This document shows, piece by piece, positions 15,968 to 25,036 of a DNA stretch of 33,669 nucleotides. Every line of letters starts with the position of its first letter. The first letter of the stretch is position 1. The position numbers and the translations under genes are program-made. A model generated the notes under the pieces. It saw nothing but the letters and a program-made list of their open reading frames with translations. It was not told the DNA's origin and ran no database searches. This DNA is from an uncultured Parvibacter sp. (GTDB taxonomy: Bacteria > Actinomycetota > Coriobacteriia > Coriobacteriales > Eggerthellaceae): positions 1-33,669 of the forward strand of contig CAJUNI010000017.1 of the NCBI GenBank assembly GCA_910587945.1, in the 5' to 3' direction.

Positions 15968-16852
15968 GTGTCTATCAGCTACGTTTCTACCCTCGATGAT
16001 CCGCGGCTGGATTGTTACGCCCGGCTGACCGATGTGGCCCTGCGCAGTCGCATCGAGCCTGAGAAAGCCATCCTGATTGCAGAATCTGCCAAGGTGATCG
16101 AGCGCGCCTTTGAGGCGGGACTCGAACCACTGTCATTGCTCATGGAAGAAAAGTGGCTGGAGCCTCTTGCAGACCTGATCAGCGCCATGACCGAGCACTA
16201 CCCAGACCTTGAAGTGCTGGTGGCGCCCCATGAGGAGCTCGCGCAACTCACGGGCTTTGAGCTTACCCGGGGAGCGCTGGCGGCCTTTCGTCGTCCGCGC
16301 CCCTTAACCGTGGCAGAAGCCCTGGATCAGGCTCGTTTGGTGGCCGTCCTTGAGAACATCACCAACCATACCAACGTAGGTGCCATCTTCCGCTCAGCTG
16401 CGGCCTTGGGCGTAGACGCCGTTTTAGTGAGCCCCGCCTGTTATGACCCGTGGTATCGCCGGGCGGTGCGCGTATCCATGGGCACCGTTTTTCAGATTCC
16501 TTGGGCCCGCATTGGTTCTGACCCGCATCATTGGGCTCGCGAAGGCTTAGGTGAACTCCACGATCTTGGTTTTACCACGGCCGCCATGGCTCTTTCCGAC
16601 CACGCCATTACCCTCGATGAGCTGGCCGCCGCAACCGGGCGCCGCCCTGCTACGGGCTCAGGCTCCGCTGACAACGCAGGCCCCGCTTCTCCCACGCCGG
16701 TAGCCTTACTTTTTGGCACCGAAGGAGAAGGGCTTAATCCTGAGACCCTTGCTCAGTGCGACCACACCGTTTGCATTCCCATGGATCATGGCGTGGATTC
16801 TCTGAATGTAGCCGCCGCGAGCGCCGTGGCCTTCTACGCTCTGCGCGCCTAA
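15968..16852 (+). CDS. TrmH/SpoU-family RNA 2'-O-methyltransferase
   Basis: A 294-residue enzyme expected to methylate a ribose in rRNA or tRNA using S-adenosylmethionine. The knotted SPOUT motifs are visible: ENITNHTNVGAIFRSAAALGVDAVL (motif 1), then LLFGTEGEGL (motif 2) and CIPMDHGVDSLNVAAASAVAFY (motif 3). The N-terminal third is the substrate-binding domain of the family. The frame is open to a TTG inside the upstream terminator, but the GTG at 15968 is preceded by AGGAAAGGA at proper spacing and is preferred. A variable insert near residues 225-245 (GSGSADNAGPASPTP) separates motifs 1 and 2. Confidence 0.88.
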   Translation: MSISYVSTLDDPRLDCYARLTDVALRSRIEPEKAILIAESAKVIERAFEAGLEPLSLLMEEKWLEPLADLISAMTEHYPDLEVLVAPHEELAQLTGFELTRGALAAFRRPRPLTVAEALDQARLVAVLENITNHTNVGAIFRSAAALGVDAVLVSPACYDPWYRRAVRVSMGTVFQIPWARIGSDPHHWAREGLGELHDLGFTTAAMALSDHAITLDELAAATGRRPATGSGSADNAGPASPTPVALLFGTEGEGLNPETLAQCDHTVCIPMDHGVDSLNVAAASAVAFYALRA

Positions 16853-17004
16853 TTGCTGCTACGCTCGGCGTGTCTAATCCGCTTCTGGCGCCCCGCAGGC
16901 GTTACCCGATCCGCGCCCCGCAAGTGCAATCCGCTTCTGCACCTTGGGGAGGTACCCAATTCTGAACGCTGCGGGCGTCCCCCCCCTACCGAAGCTCCGC
17001 AGGC
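16853..17004. other. Convergent intergenic spacer with short repeats
   Basis: AATCCGCTTCTG occurs at 16876-16887 and 16928-16939, and GCGCCCCGCA at 16888-16897 and 16913-16922. A run of eight C lies at 16979-16986. No clear terminator with a T-run is seen for either converging gene. Confidence 0.5.
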
Positions 17005-17898
17005 TTAGACATCAATTTCGTCGCGGGGATCCCGCAGGTCATTAGGGGGTACCCGGATTTCTGCCCAGCCCATTTCTTGGAGTGCTTGAGCCGTGCGCCA
17101 AGGAGGCGTATTGCCATCGAAATCGGCGCAATAATTTAGGGCTTCCACCACCGTGACGGCATGCATCAAATCCCCCATGGTGTCCACATCGGGAATAGGG
17201 GGCAAATAATAGGCCGGAAGCGCTGCTTCCCGCGCCTTTTCAATGTAGGCCGGCAGCACTGTGAGGCCTGTTTCGTTGTAATAGACCCCATCATGGGTAA
17301 ATTCCGTGCCCCGCGTCCAACCAACCACGGACACTCCCATGGCCTGATCGGGAGCCAGCACAATGCCGCCCGTAGGAGCCTCCCCGGCTGCTTGAGCCTG
17401 ACGATCTTGACTGTCGATGGCCTGCAGCGCTTCGAAGCCGCGCACAATATCCGGCACCGTTAGTGCTGGCATATCGGCCCCCATAGATAACAAGCAATCG
17501 GCACCGGCAGCCCAGGCTTGATTGAATGCATCGTTATAGTGCTCGTCGAAGCTGGCACCGGTATCAGCAATGACGGTAAGGGACCGGGGCCATTCACCTG
17601 CATCGGTAAAAAGCTTTTCCATGACCGCAACGTTAGGCTCTGGGGTGGTAGATATCCAAAGCTCGTATTCGTCAGTGAGGGTCTCGCCAGTGAGAGGGTC
17701 GACCGCCGTCGGCCGCGACTCAAGAGCGGTCAGGGCCGCCATAGAAATTTCGACCACATCAAAGAGCATGCAATGATAGAGAGCCGACGCCACTTCCGGC
17801 TGAAAAATTCCGTCCTTCAGAATAGTGAGACGGGTTTTTACTTTCCCCACCTCAGGAACTTTGCTGAATAGAAGCAGGATATTTTTCCGTGTAGCCAT
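17005..17898 (-). CDS. DUF2064 glycosyltransferase-A-fold protein
   Basis: A 297-residue protein with the nucleotidyl/glycosyltransferase-A fold features of the DUF2064 (TIGR04282) family. LLLFSKVPEVGKVKTRL at the N-terminus corresponds to the usual KxPxxGxVKTRL phosphate-binding loop. LLSMGADMPALTVPDI corresponds to the conserved G(S/A)DxPxL metal-binding motif, and PIPDVDTMGDL is the typical ending. The reaction is unknown, probably handling an activated sugar or phosphate compound. The C-terminal 60 residues after the domain are unassigned. It converges with the methyltransferase gene and diverges from the small membrane protein. Confidence 0.8.
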   Translation of the reverse strand: MATRKNILLLFSKVPEVGKVKTRLTILKDGIFQPEVASALYHCMLFDVVEISMAALTALESRPTAVDPLTGETLTDEYELWISTTPEPNVAVMEKLFTDAGEWPRSLTVIADTGASFDEHYNDAFNQAWAAGADCLLSMGADMPALTVPDIVRGFEALQAIDSQDRQAQAAGEAPTGGIVLAPDQAMGVSVVGWTRGTEFTHDGVYYNETGLTVLPAYIEKAREAALPAYYLPPIPDVDTMGDLMHAVTVVEALNYCADFDGNTPPWRTAQALQEMGWAEIRVPPNDLRDPRDEIDV

Positions 17899-18000
17899 GA
17901 CAGCCTCCCAACGATTCCCCTGAGCCCGCGTTTTGGGGACTGGCTCGTTTTAGGGCTATGCTAGCATGCTCAGTAATCCCTGATGGGAGCAGGGCGGTCG

Positions 18001-18681
18001 ATGGCCTTGAAGAGCGTGCACTTCGCCACCACCCTGCCCAACGTCCGCTCAAACCCAACCCGCCGCGCCAAGCCGAAAGCAGCCACAATGACCCACGAAG
18101 CGTCTACCACCCCAATGCCTCAAGCTCCCGAGACCCCACGCGTCGAAGCCTCTGCGAGCGCCGTTTCTGCCGCGGAGCAGGGAGCCCCTGACGCTGCCGG
18201 CTTGGAGCGCGCTGCGAACTCCGCAGTCTCGGCCGTATCCAAGCCTCCCCTTCCCCGTACTCCCAGCCGCGCTGCGCTCTGGGCCGTACGCGTGGCGTTC
18301 CTGGTGGTCTTCCTCATCAATATCCAATGTGCATTCAGTTTCATTCTGGCCCCTGAAAGCTTCCTGGGCGCCTACCAACTCCAAGGTGTTGCCGGCACCG
18401 TTGCGATCCAGGGCATTGGCGTAGCATTTCTCATGTGGAATTGCACCTATCCAGCCTTCATTGCAGCACCCACTCGCTTTCCCGCATTGGGCTGGGTGAT
18501 CTTGGCGCAGCAGGTGGTAGGCCTTCTGGGCGAAAGCCTCATCCGCGCAAGCCTTCCGGCCCTGGACTATGAACTCTTGGCGGCCTCCATCGAGCGCTTC
18601 ATTCTCTTTGATGGGGCAGGACTCATTCTCATGGGAATAACCTGGCTTTGGCTGCATCATTCTTGCCGGCCTTCCCGCTGA
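18001..18681 (+). CDS. Small integral membrane protein with a disordered N-terminus
   Basis: A protein of about 226 residues that I do not recognise. The N-terminal 90 residues are Ala/Pro/Ser/Thr-rich and likely disordered. Four membrane helices follow, starting ALWAVRVAFLVVFLINI, GTVAIQGIGVAFLMWN, ALGWVILAQQVVGLLG and FILFDGAGLILMGITWL. The start is uncertain: ATGs at 17983, 18001 and 18088 are all in frame, with no strong ribosome binding site; 18088 would remove most of the disordered part. The hydrophobic half is surely real. It is not linked to a clear operon; the dehydratase-like genes start 73 bases downstream. Confidence 0.6.
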   Translation: MALKSVHFATTLPNVRSNPTRRAKPKAATMTHEASTTPMPQAPETPRVEASASAVSAAEQGAPDAAGLERAANSAVSAVSKPPLPRTPSRAALWAVRVAFLVVFLINIQCAFSFILAPESFLGAYQLQGVAGTVAIQGIGVAFLMWNCTYPAFIAAPTRFPALGWVILAQQVVGLLGESLIRASLPALDYELLAASIERFILFDGAGLILMGITWLWLHHSCRPSR

Positions 18682-18754
18682 CCTCCCTTCGCTTCCAGCG
18701 CCGTGATACCATAGCAAGTTGCCTTTCAAACCTTTTTGAGGAGAACTACCACCT

Positions 18755-19741
18755 ATGATTCCATCATCAACCACCAATGACGCTCCCGTTCGCGTTATTG
18801 GTATTCCCCGTGGCCTCTTAAGCTACCGCTATGGCATTCTCTGGCAGGTCTTCTTTGAAGAGCTCGGCCTGGTTGTGGTCGGTAGCCCCGAAACTGACCG
18901 AGACATTCTAGAAGTGGGCGAATCCCTTTCCGGCGACGAGTGCTGCTTGGCCGCCAAAGCCTATATGGGCCATGTGGCCGCCTTGGTGGGTCAGTGCGAC
19001 GCCGTGTTCGTGCCCTCCTATGGCAGCTGGACTCCGCGCACGGGGTTCTGCACCAAGTTCCAGGGCCTCCCCGATGTGGTGCGCAATACCTTCCGCGACC
19101 AGTCGGTTCGTATTCTGTCCGTAGAAGTTGACGATATCACCAAGGAAAAAGAGGTCGCCAAATCCTTCATTGAACTGGGTGTACAGCTGGGAGCAAGCCC
19201 CAAAGAGGCCAAAGCCGCTTGGAAGAAGGCTACGAAGGCCTTTGAGAATAACCGCAATCGCAAAGCTGAAGCCCAGAAGGCACTTCTTAAAAACCGAACG
19301 CCTGAGGACAAAGCCCAAAGCCCTGTGATTCTGCTGGCAGCTCACCCCTATTTGGGTCACGATCATTATCTCTGCGGCGCGGTAGTGGATAGCCTGGAAG
19401 AGCTGGGCGCCACCGTCATCTTCGCCGATGAAACCGATCCGAAAACCACCTACAAAGCAAGTTTTGATTTCTCGAAGACGCTGCCCTGGGTAGTCAATCG
19501 CGAGCTCGTGGGATCAATCCTGCTTCTGCGCGACCAGGTGGATGGCATCGTGCTTGTGAGTGCCTTCCCCTGTGGTCCCGATTCCATGACCGATGACGCC
19601 ATCATGCGCTACATCGAGGGCACTCCCATCTTGAACTTGCTCATCGACGCCCAAAGCGGAACAGCCGGCGTTGAGACCCGCATCGAAAGCTTCATTGACA
19701 TCCTGCGCTTTAACTCCATGGGAGGCTATATCCATGACTAA
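18755..19741 (+). CDS. Acyl-CoA dehydratase-related protein, DUF2229 (COG3580) part
   Basis: A 328-residue protein with the opening typical of DUF2229, GIPRGLLSYRYGILWQVFFEEL, followed by SLSGDECCLAAKAYMGH, which carries the conserved Cys pair. The family is related to subunits of 2-hydroxyacyl-CoA dehydratases, in which cysteines hold a [4Fe-4S] cluster. In many anaerobes this part is fused to an activase and a COG3581 part in one very long protein; here the three are separate genes. GAGGAG lies 11 bases before the ATG. Its end overlaps the next start by 8 bases. The substrate is unknown. Confidence 0.82.
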   Translation: MIPSSTTNDAPVRVIGIPRGLLSYRYGILWQVFFEELGLVVVGSPETDRDILEVGESLSGDECCLAAKAYMGHVAALVGQCDAVFVPSYGSWTPRTGFCTKFQGLPDVVRNTFRDQSVRILSVEVDDITKEKEVAKSFIELGVQLGASPKEAKAAWKKATKAFENNRNRKAEAQKALLKNRTPEDKAQSPVILLAAHPYLGHDHYLCGAVVDSLEELGATVIFADETDPKTTYKASFDFSKTLPWVVNRELVGSILLLRDQVDGIVLVSAFPCGPDSMTDDAIMRYIEGTPILNLLIDAQSGTAGVETRIESFIDILRFNSMGGYIHD

Positions 19742-20975
19742 GATTCCCTCCTCTTCTCATTCCGCCGAGGACGGCAGCAACAACCCGAACCCCGAGGTGC
19801 GGGCTTCCATTACCGTCACCAAAGACCAGGGACGCGAACCGCGCATTCCCGCCACGCTGGGCAAACTTCATTCCTTAAAGGGAAAGAAGAAAGACAAGCA
19901 CCATCGTCGCGTGCGCGTAGCTGCCTTTCGTTATTGCTATTACGCTCCCGCCTTCAAGTACTTTGTGGAGCAGGTACTCGACGCCGATTGGCTGCCGCTG
20001 CCCCCGGCCACCAAACACACCATTGAAGTGGGCGAACTGAATTCCGTGGACTATGTTTGTACGCCGTTTAAGCACATGCTGGGCGACTACATTGACGCCT
20101 TAGATGCCGGCGCCGATATTCTCATTCAAGTGGGCGGCCCCTGCCGTTTAGGTTATTACGGCGAATTGCAAGAGGCCATTCTGCGCGACATGGGCTACCA
20201 GTTTGAGATGCTGAACTACTCCGAGGGTATTGAGCAGGGAGCCATTGGCTGGGGCATCCAGTCGATTCGCATTGTGAACCCGAGCGTATCCATCCCCCAC
20301 GCGTTGCGACAGCTGGGAGCTACCGCCAACATGGTGGAAAAGCTAGATAGCGCGCGCGATTTCTTCCTTGCCAACGGGGGCTTTGAGCAGGAAGCGGGCT
20401 CCTTTGATCGGGCCTGGGATCGGTTTATTGGCGCGATGAACGAAGCGGCCAGTCAGACGGAAATTTCCGAGGCCTATCGCCAGGTCATGGACACCATGAG
20501 CACCCTTCCTCTGGATAAGCCCGACCGTCCGATTCGCATTGGCATTGTGGGCGAAATGTTCACCGCCATTGATGAGCGCTCTAACTTAGACCTTGATCAC
20601 AAAGTCATGAACATGGGCGTGGAAGTGCATCGCATGATGAATCTTTCCAACCGATTCATTCACTATAACGAACCTAATATGCGCCGCTCCTGCGCCGAAT
20701 ACATCGCCCTCGATGATGGCCCCACCTCGACCTTGACCGTTGCGGCCGCCAAGAAGTATGCCGAGGAAGGCTTTGACGGCATCATTCACGCGAAGTCGGC
20801 TTGCTGCACGCCGGAAATTGACTGCATGCCTATTCTGCAGCGCATCAGCGAGGACTACAGCATACCCATTTTGTATCTGACCTACGACGCGCAAACCTCA
20901 GACACGGGCCTGGATACGCGCCTTGAAGCGTTCTACGACATGCTGGCCATGAAGAAAGCGAAGAGCTTGAAGTAA
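19734..20975 (+). CDS. Acyl-CoA dehydratase-related protein, COG3581 part
   Basis: A 413-residue protein whose middle and C-terminal parts match the COG3581 type, related to HgdB/HgdA dehydratase subunits. Likely cluster-binding cysteines lie in QVGGPCRLGYYGELQ and in HAKSACCTPEIDCMPILQ; the ending YLTYDAQTSDTGLDTRLEAFYDML is characteristic. The N-terminal 60 residues are basic and polar, unlike the rest. The start at 19734 is supported by GGAGG at 19721-19725 and by the 8-base overlap with the upstream gene. It works presumably with the DUF2229 protein, energised by the activase encoded next. Confidence 0.82.
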   Translation: MTKIPSSSHSAEDGSNNPNPEVRASITVTKDQGREPRIPATLGKLHSLKGKKKDKHHRRVRVAAFRYCYYAPAFKYFVEQVLDADWLPLPPATKHTIEVGELNSVDYVCTPFKHMLGDYIDALDAGADILIQVGGPCRLGYYGELQEAILRDMGYQFEMLNYSEGIEQGAIGWGIQSIRIVNPSVSIPHALRQLGATANMVEKLDSARDFFLANGGFEQEAGSFDRAWDRFIGAMNEAASQTEISEAYRQVMDTMSTLPLDKPDRPIRIGIVGEMFTAIDERSNLDLDHKVMNMGVEVHRMMNLSNRFIHYNEPNMRRSCAEYIALDDGPTSTLTVAAAKKYAEEGFDGIIHAKSACCTPEIDCMPILQRISEDYSIPILYLTYDAQTSDTGLDTRLEAFYDMLAMKKAKSLK

Positions 20976-21016
20976 CCCCCGACGGCTCTGCACTACCCTG
21001 CGAGAAAGGACTCCCC

Positions 21017-22006
21017 ATGAGCGAAGGCTACTTGGGCATTGACATCGGATCGATCTCCACCAAAGGCGTTGTTATCGATCAAAATCACCAGATTGTGGCA
21101 CGCTCCTACCTTTGGACAGAAGGCAACCCCACTGAAGCTTCGCGACGGGTGGTGCGCGAACTGGAAGAGCAGCTCGCGGGCAGCGACATCCAGATTGTGG
21201 GCGCCGGAACCACCGGCAGCGCACGACGCTTGGTGGGTGCCATGCTCGGCGCTTCGGTGGTGAAGAACGAGATTACCGCCCATGCCGTGGGTACCACCTA
21301 CCTTCATCCCGACGTGCGCACCATTTTGGAAATTGGCGGTCAGGACTCCAAGATCATTTGCGTCGAAAACGGCATCGCTGTGGACTACGCCATGAACACC
21401 CTTTGCGCGGCGGGTACGGGCTCATTCCTCTCAAGCCAAGCCCATCGCTTGGGGGTTGAAGTGGAAGAGTTTGGCGCCATTGCCTTGACCTCAAAACGCC
21501 CCGCTAACATTGCCGCCCGCTGTACCGTATTTGCCGAGTCGGACCTGGTGCACAAAATCCAGGTTGGCTACGCCCGGGAAGACATCATTGCGGGCCTCTG
21601 CAATGCCGTTGCCTCTAACTACCTCAACAATGTGGGCAAAGGCAAAAAGATTGCCGCTCCCGTGGTGTTCCAAGGCGGTGTTTCCAAAAATGAGGGCGTG
21701 GTGCATGCCTTCGAAGAACTGCTCGACATGGAAGTAGCCGTAGACCCTGATGGCCATCTGATGGGGGCTTTTGGTGCCGCCCTTTTGGCCGCCGATGCAG
21801 GCCCCATCACCAACGCCACCTCCGGTCCCTTTGCCCAGGGCACCTTCGACTTTGAGGAAATGCTCGACTTCCAATTCAAGACCCGGGAAATTGAGTGCGG
21901 TAAATGCGCCAATCATTGCGAAATCATCTGCGTCTATCGCGATGACGACATCATTGATTCCTGGGGCAATCGCTGCGAAAAGGGCGCGGTGAAGACCAAG
22001 GCCTAG
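21017..22006 (+). CDS. Acyl-CoA dehydratase activase (BadF/HgdC-type ATPase)
   Basis: A 329-residue ATPase that drives low-potential electrons into its partner dehydratase. ASKHA-fold motifs are present: GIDIGSISTKGVV, GAGTTGSARRLVG, LEIGGQDSKII and VVFQGGVSKNEG. Cys130 and Cys169 lie 39 residues apart, as in HgdC (Cys127 and Cys166), where the dimer shares one [4Fe-4S] cluster. The last 38 residues add Cys294, Cys297, Cys301, Cys305 and Cys320, which the short activases lack and which suggest a second metal site. AGAAAGGA precedes the ATG. It is 41 bases from the COG3581 gene and completes the three-gene unit. Confidence 0.88.
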   Translation: MSEGYLGIDIGSISTKGVVIDQNHQIVARSYLWTEGNPTEASRRVVRELEEQLAGSDIQIVGAGTTGSARRLVGAMLGASVVKNEITAHAVGTTYLHPDVRTILEIGGQDSKIICVENGIAVDYAMNTLCAAGTGSFLSSQAHRLGVEVEEFGAIALTSKRPANIAARCTVFAESDLVHKIQVGYAREDIIAGLCNAVASNYLNNVGKGKKIAAPVVFQGGVSKNEGVVHAFEELLDMEVAVDPDGHLMGAFGAALLAADAGPITNATSGPFAQGTFDFEEMLDFQFKTREIECGKCANHCEIICVYRDDDIIDSWGNRCEKGAVKTKA

Positions 22007-22031
22007 GGTTTGGAGAATAGGTCCTCCCCTG

Positions 22032-22072
22032 CCTTTCCGGGTGATAAAACGCGTATAATCGGGAAGGTTTTT
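22032..22072 (+). promoter_or_regulatory. Promoter of apt, overlapping a weak terminator-like stem
   Basis: TATAAT at 22054-22059 is a perfect -10 box; the -35 is poor. The same stretch lies in the loop of CCTTTCC (22032-22038) paired with GGGAAGG (22061-22067) followed by TTTTT. This could also end the dehydratase transcript. Confidence 0.5.
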
Positions 22073-22162
22073 AGAACGAACGATGCAGGTGGCTCTTCCT
22101 TAGGTTTTCCGGAATGACCGCCCTTCCGCAGAATCGCGGCGTACGAAGAAAGGTTCTCGACC

Positions 22163-22693
22163 ATGGCTATTGCCTACGAAGATCTCATCATTGATCTGCC
22201 TGACTATCCCGCACCCGGCGTTGTCTTCAAAGACATTACCCCCGTCCTTGCCGACCCCGAAGCGTTTGCCTCGGTGGTAGAGGGCATTGCAAGCCATTTC
22301 GCCGACGCAGGAATTACCAAGGTTATTGGCGCTGAAGCTCGTGGCTTCATCATTGGGGCCCCGGTGGCCGTAGCCCTGCATGCCGGCTTCATTCCTGCCC
22401 GCAAGCCTGGTCGTCTTCCCCGCGAAACCTACGCGGCCACCTATGAACTGGAATACGGCTCCGACGCTCTGGAGATTCACAAAGACGCTCTCACCCCTGA
22501 TGATGTGGTTCTGATTGTGGACGACCTCGTAGCTACCGGGGGCACTGTTCGCGCCTTGGTCAAGCTGGTGGAAGATACTGGCGCCACCCTGGGAGGCCTG
22601 GGCTTTTTCATGGAGCTTGGGTTCCTTCATCCGCGTGAGGCCATCGCAGAAGTTACCGATGCTGAGGTCTTGTCCCTTTACGTGGTCGAGTAG
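22163..22693 (+). CDS. apt: Adenine phosphoribosyltransferase
   Basis: A 176-residue purine-salvage enzyme making AMP from adenine and phosphoribosyl pyrophosphate. The PRPP-binding motif VVLIVDDLVATGGTVRAL is clear, as are PDYPAPGVVFKDITPVL near the N-terminus and RKPGRLPRETYAATYELEYG, all typical of Apt. Length is normal. GAAAGG precedes the ATG. It is monocistronic and followed by a bidirectional terminator shared with htpG. No relA-like or secD-like neighbour, often seen next to apt, is present. Confidence 0.95.
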   Translation: MAIAYEDLIIDLPDYPAPGVVFKDITPVLADPEAFASVVEGIASHFADAGITKVIGAEARGFIIGAPVAVALHAGFIPARKPGRLPRETYAATYELEYGSDALEIHKDALTPDDVVLIVDDLVATGGTVRALVKLVEDTGATLGGLGFFMELGFLHPREAIAEVTDAEVLSLYVVE

Positions 22694-22756
22694 CCTTAAA
22701 GCCCGGGGGGAGCGCTGCCTTGCGGGACGCGCTGCTCGGGGAATTTTTGCAAATAG

Positions 22757-22793
22757 AAAAGGGTGCCAGTCCTTGTACTGACACCCTTTTTTC
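22757..22793. terminator. Bidirectional terminator between apt and htpG
   Basis: AAAAGGGTGCCAGT and ACTGACACCCTTTTTT form a stem with one mismatch around a 6-base loop. A-run and T-run flank it, so it can serve both convergent genes. Confidence 0.85.
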
Positions 22794-22851
22794 ATGGGAG
22801 CGATTTGATGCCGACAGTCGCAGCAGGGCAAGCGGTTCTGGCGGCGTTGCC

Positions 22852-24813
22852 TTAGGCCATAAGCTCCGTAATGGCTTGAGCAAAGGCAATGGGATCATCG
22901 ATGGGCAGACCCTCCACCAGTAACGCCTGATCGAAGAGAATACTGGTGTAGCGTTTCACCTTTTCATCATCGCCGGCCTCGTGAGCTGCTTTCAAGGTTT
23001 CAAATACGGGATGCTGGCCATTGACTTCAAGCACCACATGACTCTTGGGCATTTCCTCAGGGGCGCCGGGCGTTTGACGCAGCATGGCTTCCATCTGCAA
23101 CGACATGGCGCCTTCGGTAGTTAACACCACCGGCGCATCGGTTAAGCGCGTAGACACCACGACTTTCTCCACACGGCCACCCAGGGCGTCGGCCATAACC
23201 TCAAACAAGCCTTGGTTCTCTTCCGTAGCTTCTTCAGCCTGCTTCTTTTCCTCTTCCGTGGTAAGCCCTAAATCTTCGGAGCTCACATTCTTCAGCGGGA
23301 AGGAGCGCTCGTCTTCGCCTTCCTTCTTAACATAATCGCCCAAGGCCATCATGCAGAACTCGTCGACGTTTTCCGTGCAGAGCAAGACGTCATAGCCCTT
23401 AGCCAAAACCGTGGTCACAATGGGCATCTTCGCCAAATGCTCCAGATTGTCTCCAGCGGCGAAATAGATGGCGCTTTGATCCTCGGGGGCATTAGCTAGA
23501 TACTCATCAAAGGTGACCAGCTTCTGCTGCTTTGCCGAATAGAACAGCAACAAGTCCGCGAGCACATCCTTGGCAGATCCATAGCTTGCATAGACGCCGT
23601 ACTTCATGGTGCGGCCAAACTCTTTGAAGAAGCTGTCGTAGCCTTCGCGATCATCGTCGCGGAACGCTGCGAGGTCGGCCTTGATCTTCTTCTCCAAACG
23701 ACGAGCAATCACCCGCAGTTGGTTATTGTGCTGGAGCGTCTCGCGGGAAATGTTGAGCGTCAGATCGGCGGAATCTACCACACCGCGGACGAAGTTGAAG
23801 TAGTCCGGCACCAGCTCTTCGCACTTATCCATGATGAGCACGTTCGAGCTGTAGAGCGCGAGCCCCTTCTTGTACTCCTTGGTGTACATATCAAAGGGCG
23901 CATGGGCCGGCACAAAGAGCAGCGCATCGTAGTTCAGCGTGCCTTCTGCATGAACCGTCACCGTGCGCGCCGGATCGTCGAAATCATGGAAGTCGGTCTT
24001 GTAGAACTCGTTGTAGTCTTCCTGAGACACCTCGGAAGACTTACGCTTCCAAATAGGAATCATGGAGTTGATGGTTTCCACTTCGGTGTAGTTCTCAAAC
24101 TCCGGCATATACTCGTCGGGCGCATCGATGGGCCGCGGCTTCATGCGAGATTTCGTGATTTCCATTTGGATGGGATAACGCACGTAATTGCTGTAGCGGC
24201 GGATAAGGTCGGTAATGCCATGCTCGGTGGCATATTCGCCATAGGTTTCCTCAGCCGTGTCATCCTTTAAGTAAACAATGACATCGGTGCCGTGCTCAGC
24301 GCGCTCGGCCGCCGAAATGGTATAGCCCTCGATGCCATCGCTTTCCCAAGCCCAGGCCTCGTCACTGCCATAGGCCCGCGAAACCACGCGCACTTTCTTA
24401 CCTACCATGAACGCCGAATAGAAGCCCACGCCAAATTGACCGATGATGTCGACTTCGGTCATATCAGCATGGCCTTTTTCCTCGCCAGGCTCATTCTTGG
24501 CGTTCTCCGTTTTGAACTCCAGCGAGTCAGAATGAGCAATGGTACCAAGGTTCTTGTCGAGGTCATCCTTGGTCATACCAATGCCGTTATCGGACACCGT
24601 TACCGTGCGCTGAACGTCATCGAAACCAACGGTAATGGCCAAGTCCGCTCGATTGATTTTCACGGTGTCGTCCACCAAGCTGCGGAAGTAGAGCTTGTCC
24701 ACCGCGTCCGAGGCGTTGGAAATAAGCTCGCGCAGGAAGATCTCGCGATTGGTATAGATGGAATTAATCATGAGGTCGAGCAGTTTTTTGCTCTCGGTTT
24801 TAAATTTGCGCAT
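22852..24813 (-). CDS. htpG: Molecular chaperone HtpG (Hsp90)
   Basis: A 653-residue Hsp90 family chaperone. The ATP-binding domain shows LRELISNASDAVDKL, DNGIGM, IGQFGVGFYSAFMV and GTDVIVYLKDD. The middle domain has YPIQMEITK and SRETLQHNNQLRVIARRLEKK. The C-terminal dimerisation domain follows. An in-frame ATG lies seven codons upstream, but AGAAGG at the right distance favours the start at 24813 (MRKFKTESKKLLDLM), which also matches family N-termini. A promoter with a CIRCE operator lies about 165-220 bases upstream, so heat-shock control by HrcA is likely. Confidence 0.95.
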   Translation of the reverse strand: MRKFKTESKKLLDLMINSIYTNREIFLRELISNASDAVDKLYFRSLVDDTVKINRADLAITVGFDDVQRTVTVSDNGIGMTKDDLDKNLGTIAHSDSLEFKTENAKNEPGEEKGHADMTEVDIIGQFGVGFYSAFMVGKKVRVVSRAYGSDEAWAWESDGIEGYTISAAERAEHGTDVIVYLKDDTAEETYGEYATEHGITDLIRRYSNYVRYPIQMEITKSRMKPRPIDAPDEYMPEFENYTEVETINSMIPIWKRKSSEVSQEDYNEFYKTDFHDFDDPARTVTVHAEGTLNYDALLFVPAHAPFDMYTKEYKKGLALYSSNVLIMDKCEELVPDYFNFVRGVVDSADLTLNISRETLQHNNQLRVIARRLEKKIKADLAAFRDDDREGYDSFFKEFGRTMKYGVYASYGSAKDVLADLLLFYSAKQQKLVTFDEYLANAPEDQSAIYFAAGDNLEHLAKMPIVTTVLAKGYDVLLCTENVDEFCMMALGDYVKKEGEDERSFPLKNVSSEDLGLTTEEEKKQAEEATEENQGLFEVMADALGGRVEKVVVSTRLTDAPVVLTTEGAMSLQMEAMLRQTPGAPEEMPKSHVVLEVNGQHPVFETLKAAHEAGDDEKVKRYTSILFDQALLVEGLPIDDPIAFAQAITELMA

Positions 24814-24975
24814 TGAGATTTGCCTTCTTTCCATAGGTGGGGAAGTGCCTTCTACCCTAGTGACTTTTTAGGCGGGAGCGAAGCGGAGCGTCAAACCGCA
24901 AAGGCGCCGTTGACCTGGCTGCACAGAGGCTTCGTAGGTAACATCCTTGGCCACCAAAGCGTCACTGAATTGGAG

Positions 24976-25002
24976 TTAGCACTCTCCCCTTTCGTTTGCT
25001 AA
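24976..25002 (-). promoter_or_regulatory. CIRCE operator (HrcA site) of htpG
   Basis: TTAGCACTC-N9-GTTTGCTAA at 24976-25002. The consensus is TTAGCACTC-N9-GAGTGCTAA, so the left half is perfect, the right half has two mismatches, and the spacing is exact. It sits at the expected transcription start of the promoter beside it. Confidence 0.8.
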
Positions 25003-25008
25003 TAGCAC

Positions 25009-25036
25009 ATTCTAGTAAGCAAGAAATCTATGTCAA
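25009..25036 (-). promoter_or_regulatory. Vegetative promoter of htpG
   Basis: On the minus strand TTGACA (25031-25036), 16 bases, then TAGAAT (25009-25014). Transcription would start near 25001, inside the CIRCE element, leaving a leader of about 190 bases in which I see no gene. Confidence 0.8.

Noticed and set aside
24814..25000. Small peptide gene (17 codons) in the htpG leader
   Set aside because: The candidate ATG lacks a properly spaced ribosome binding site.
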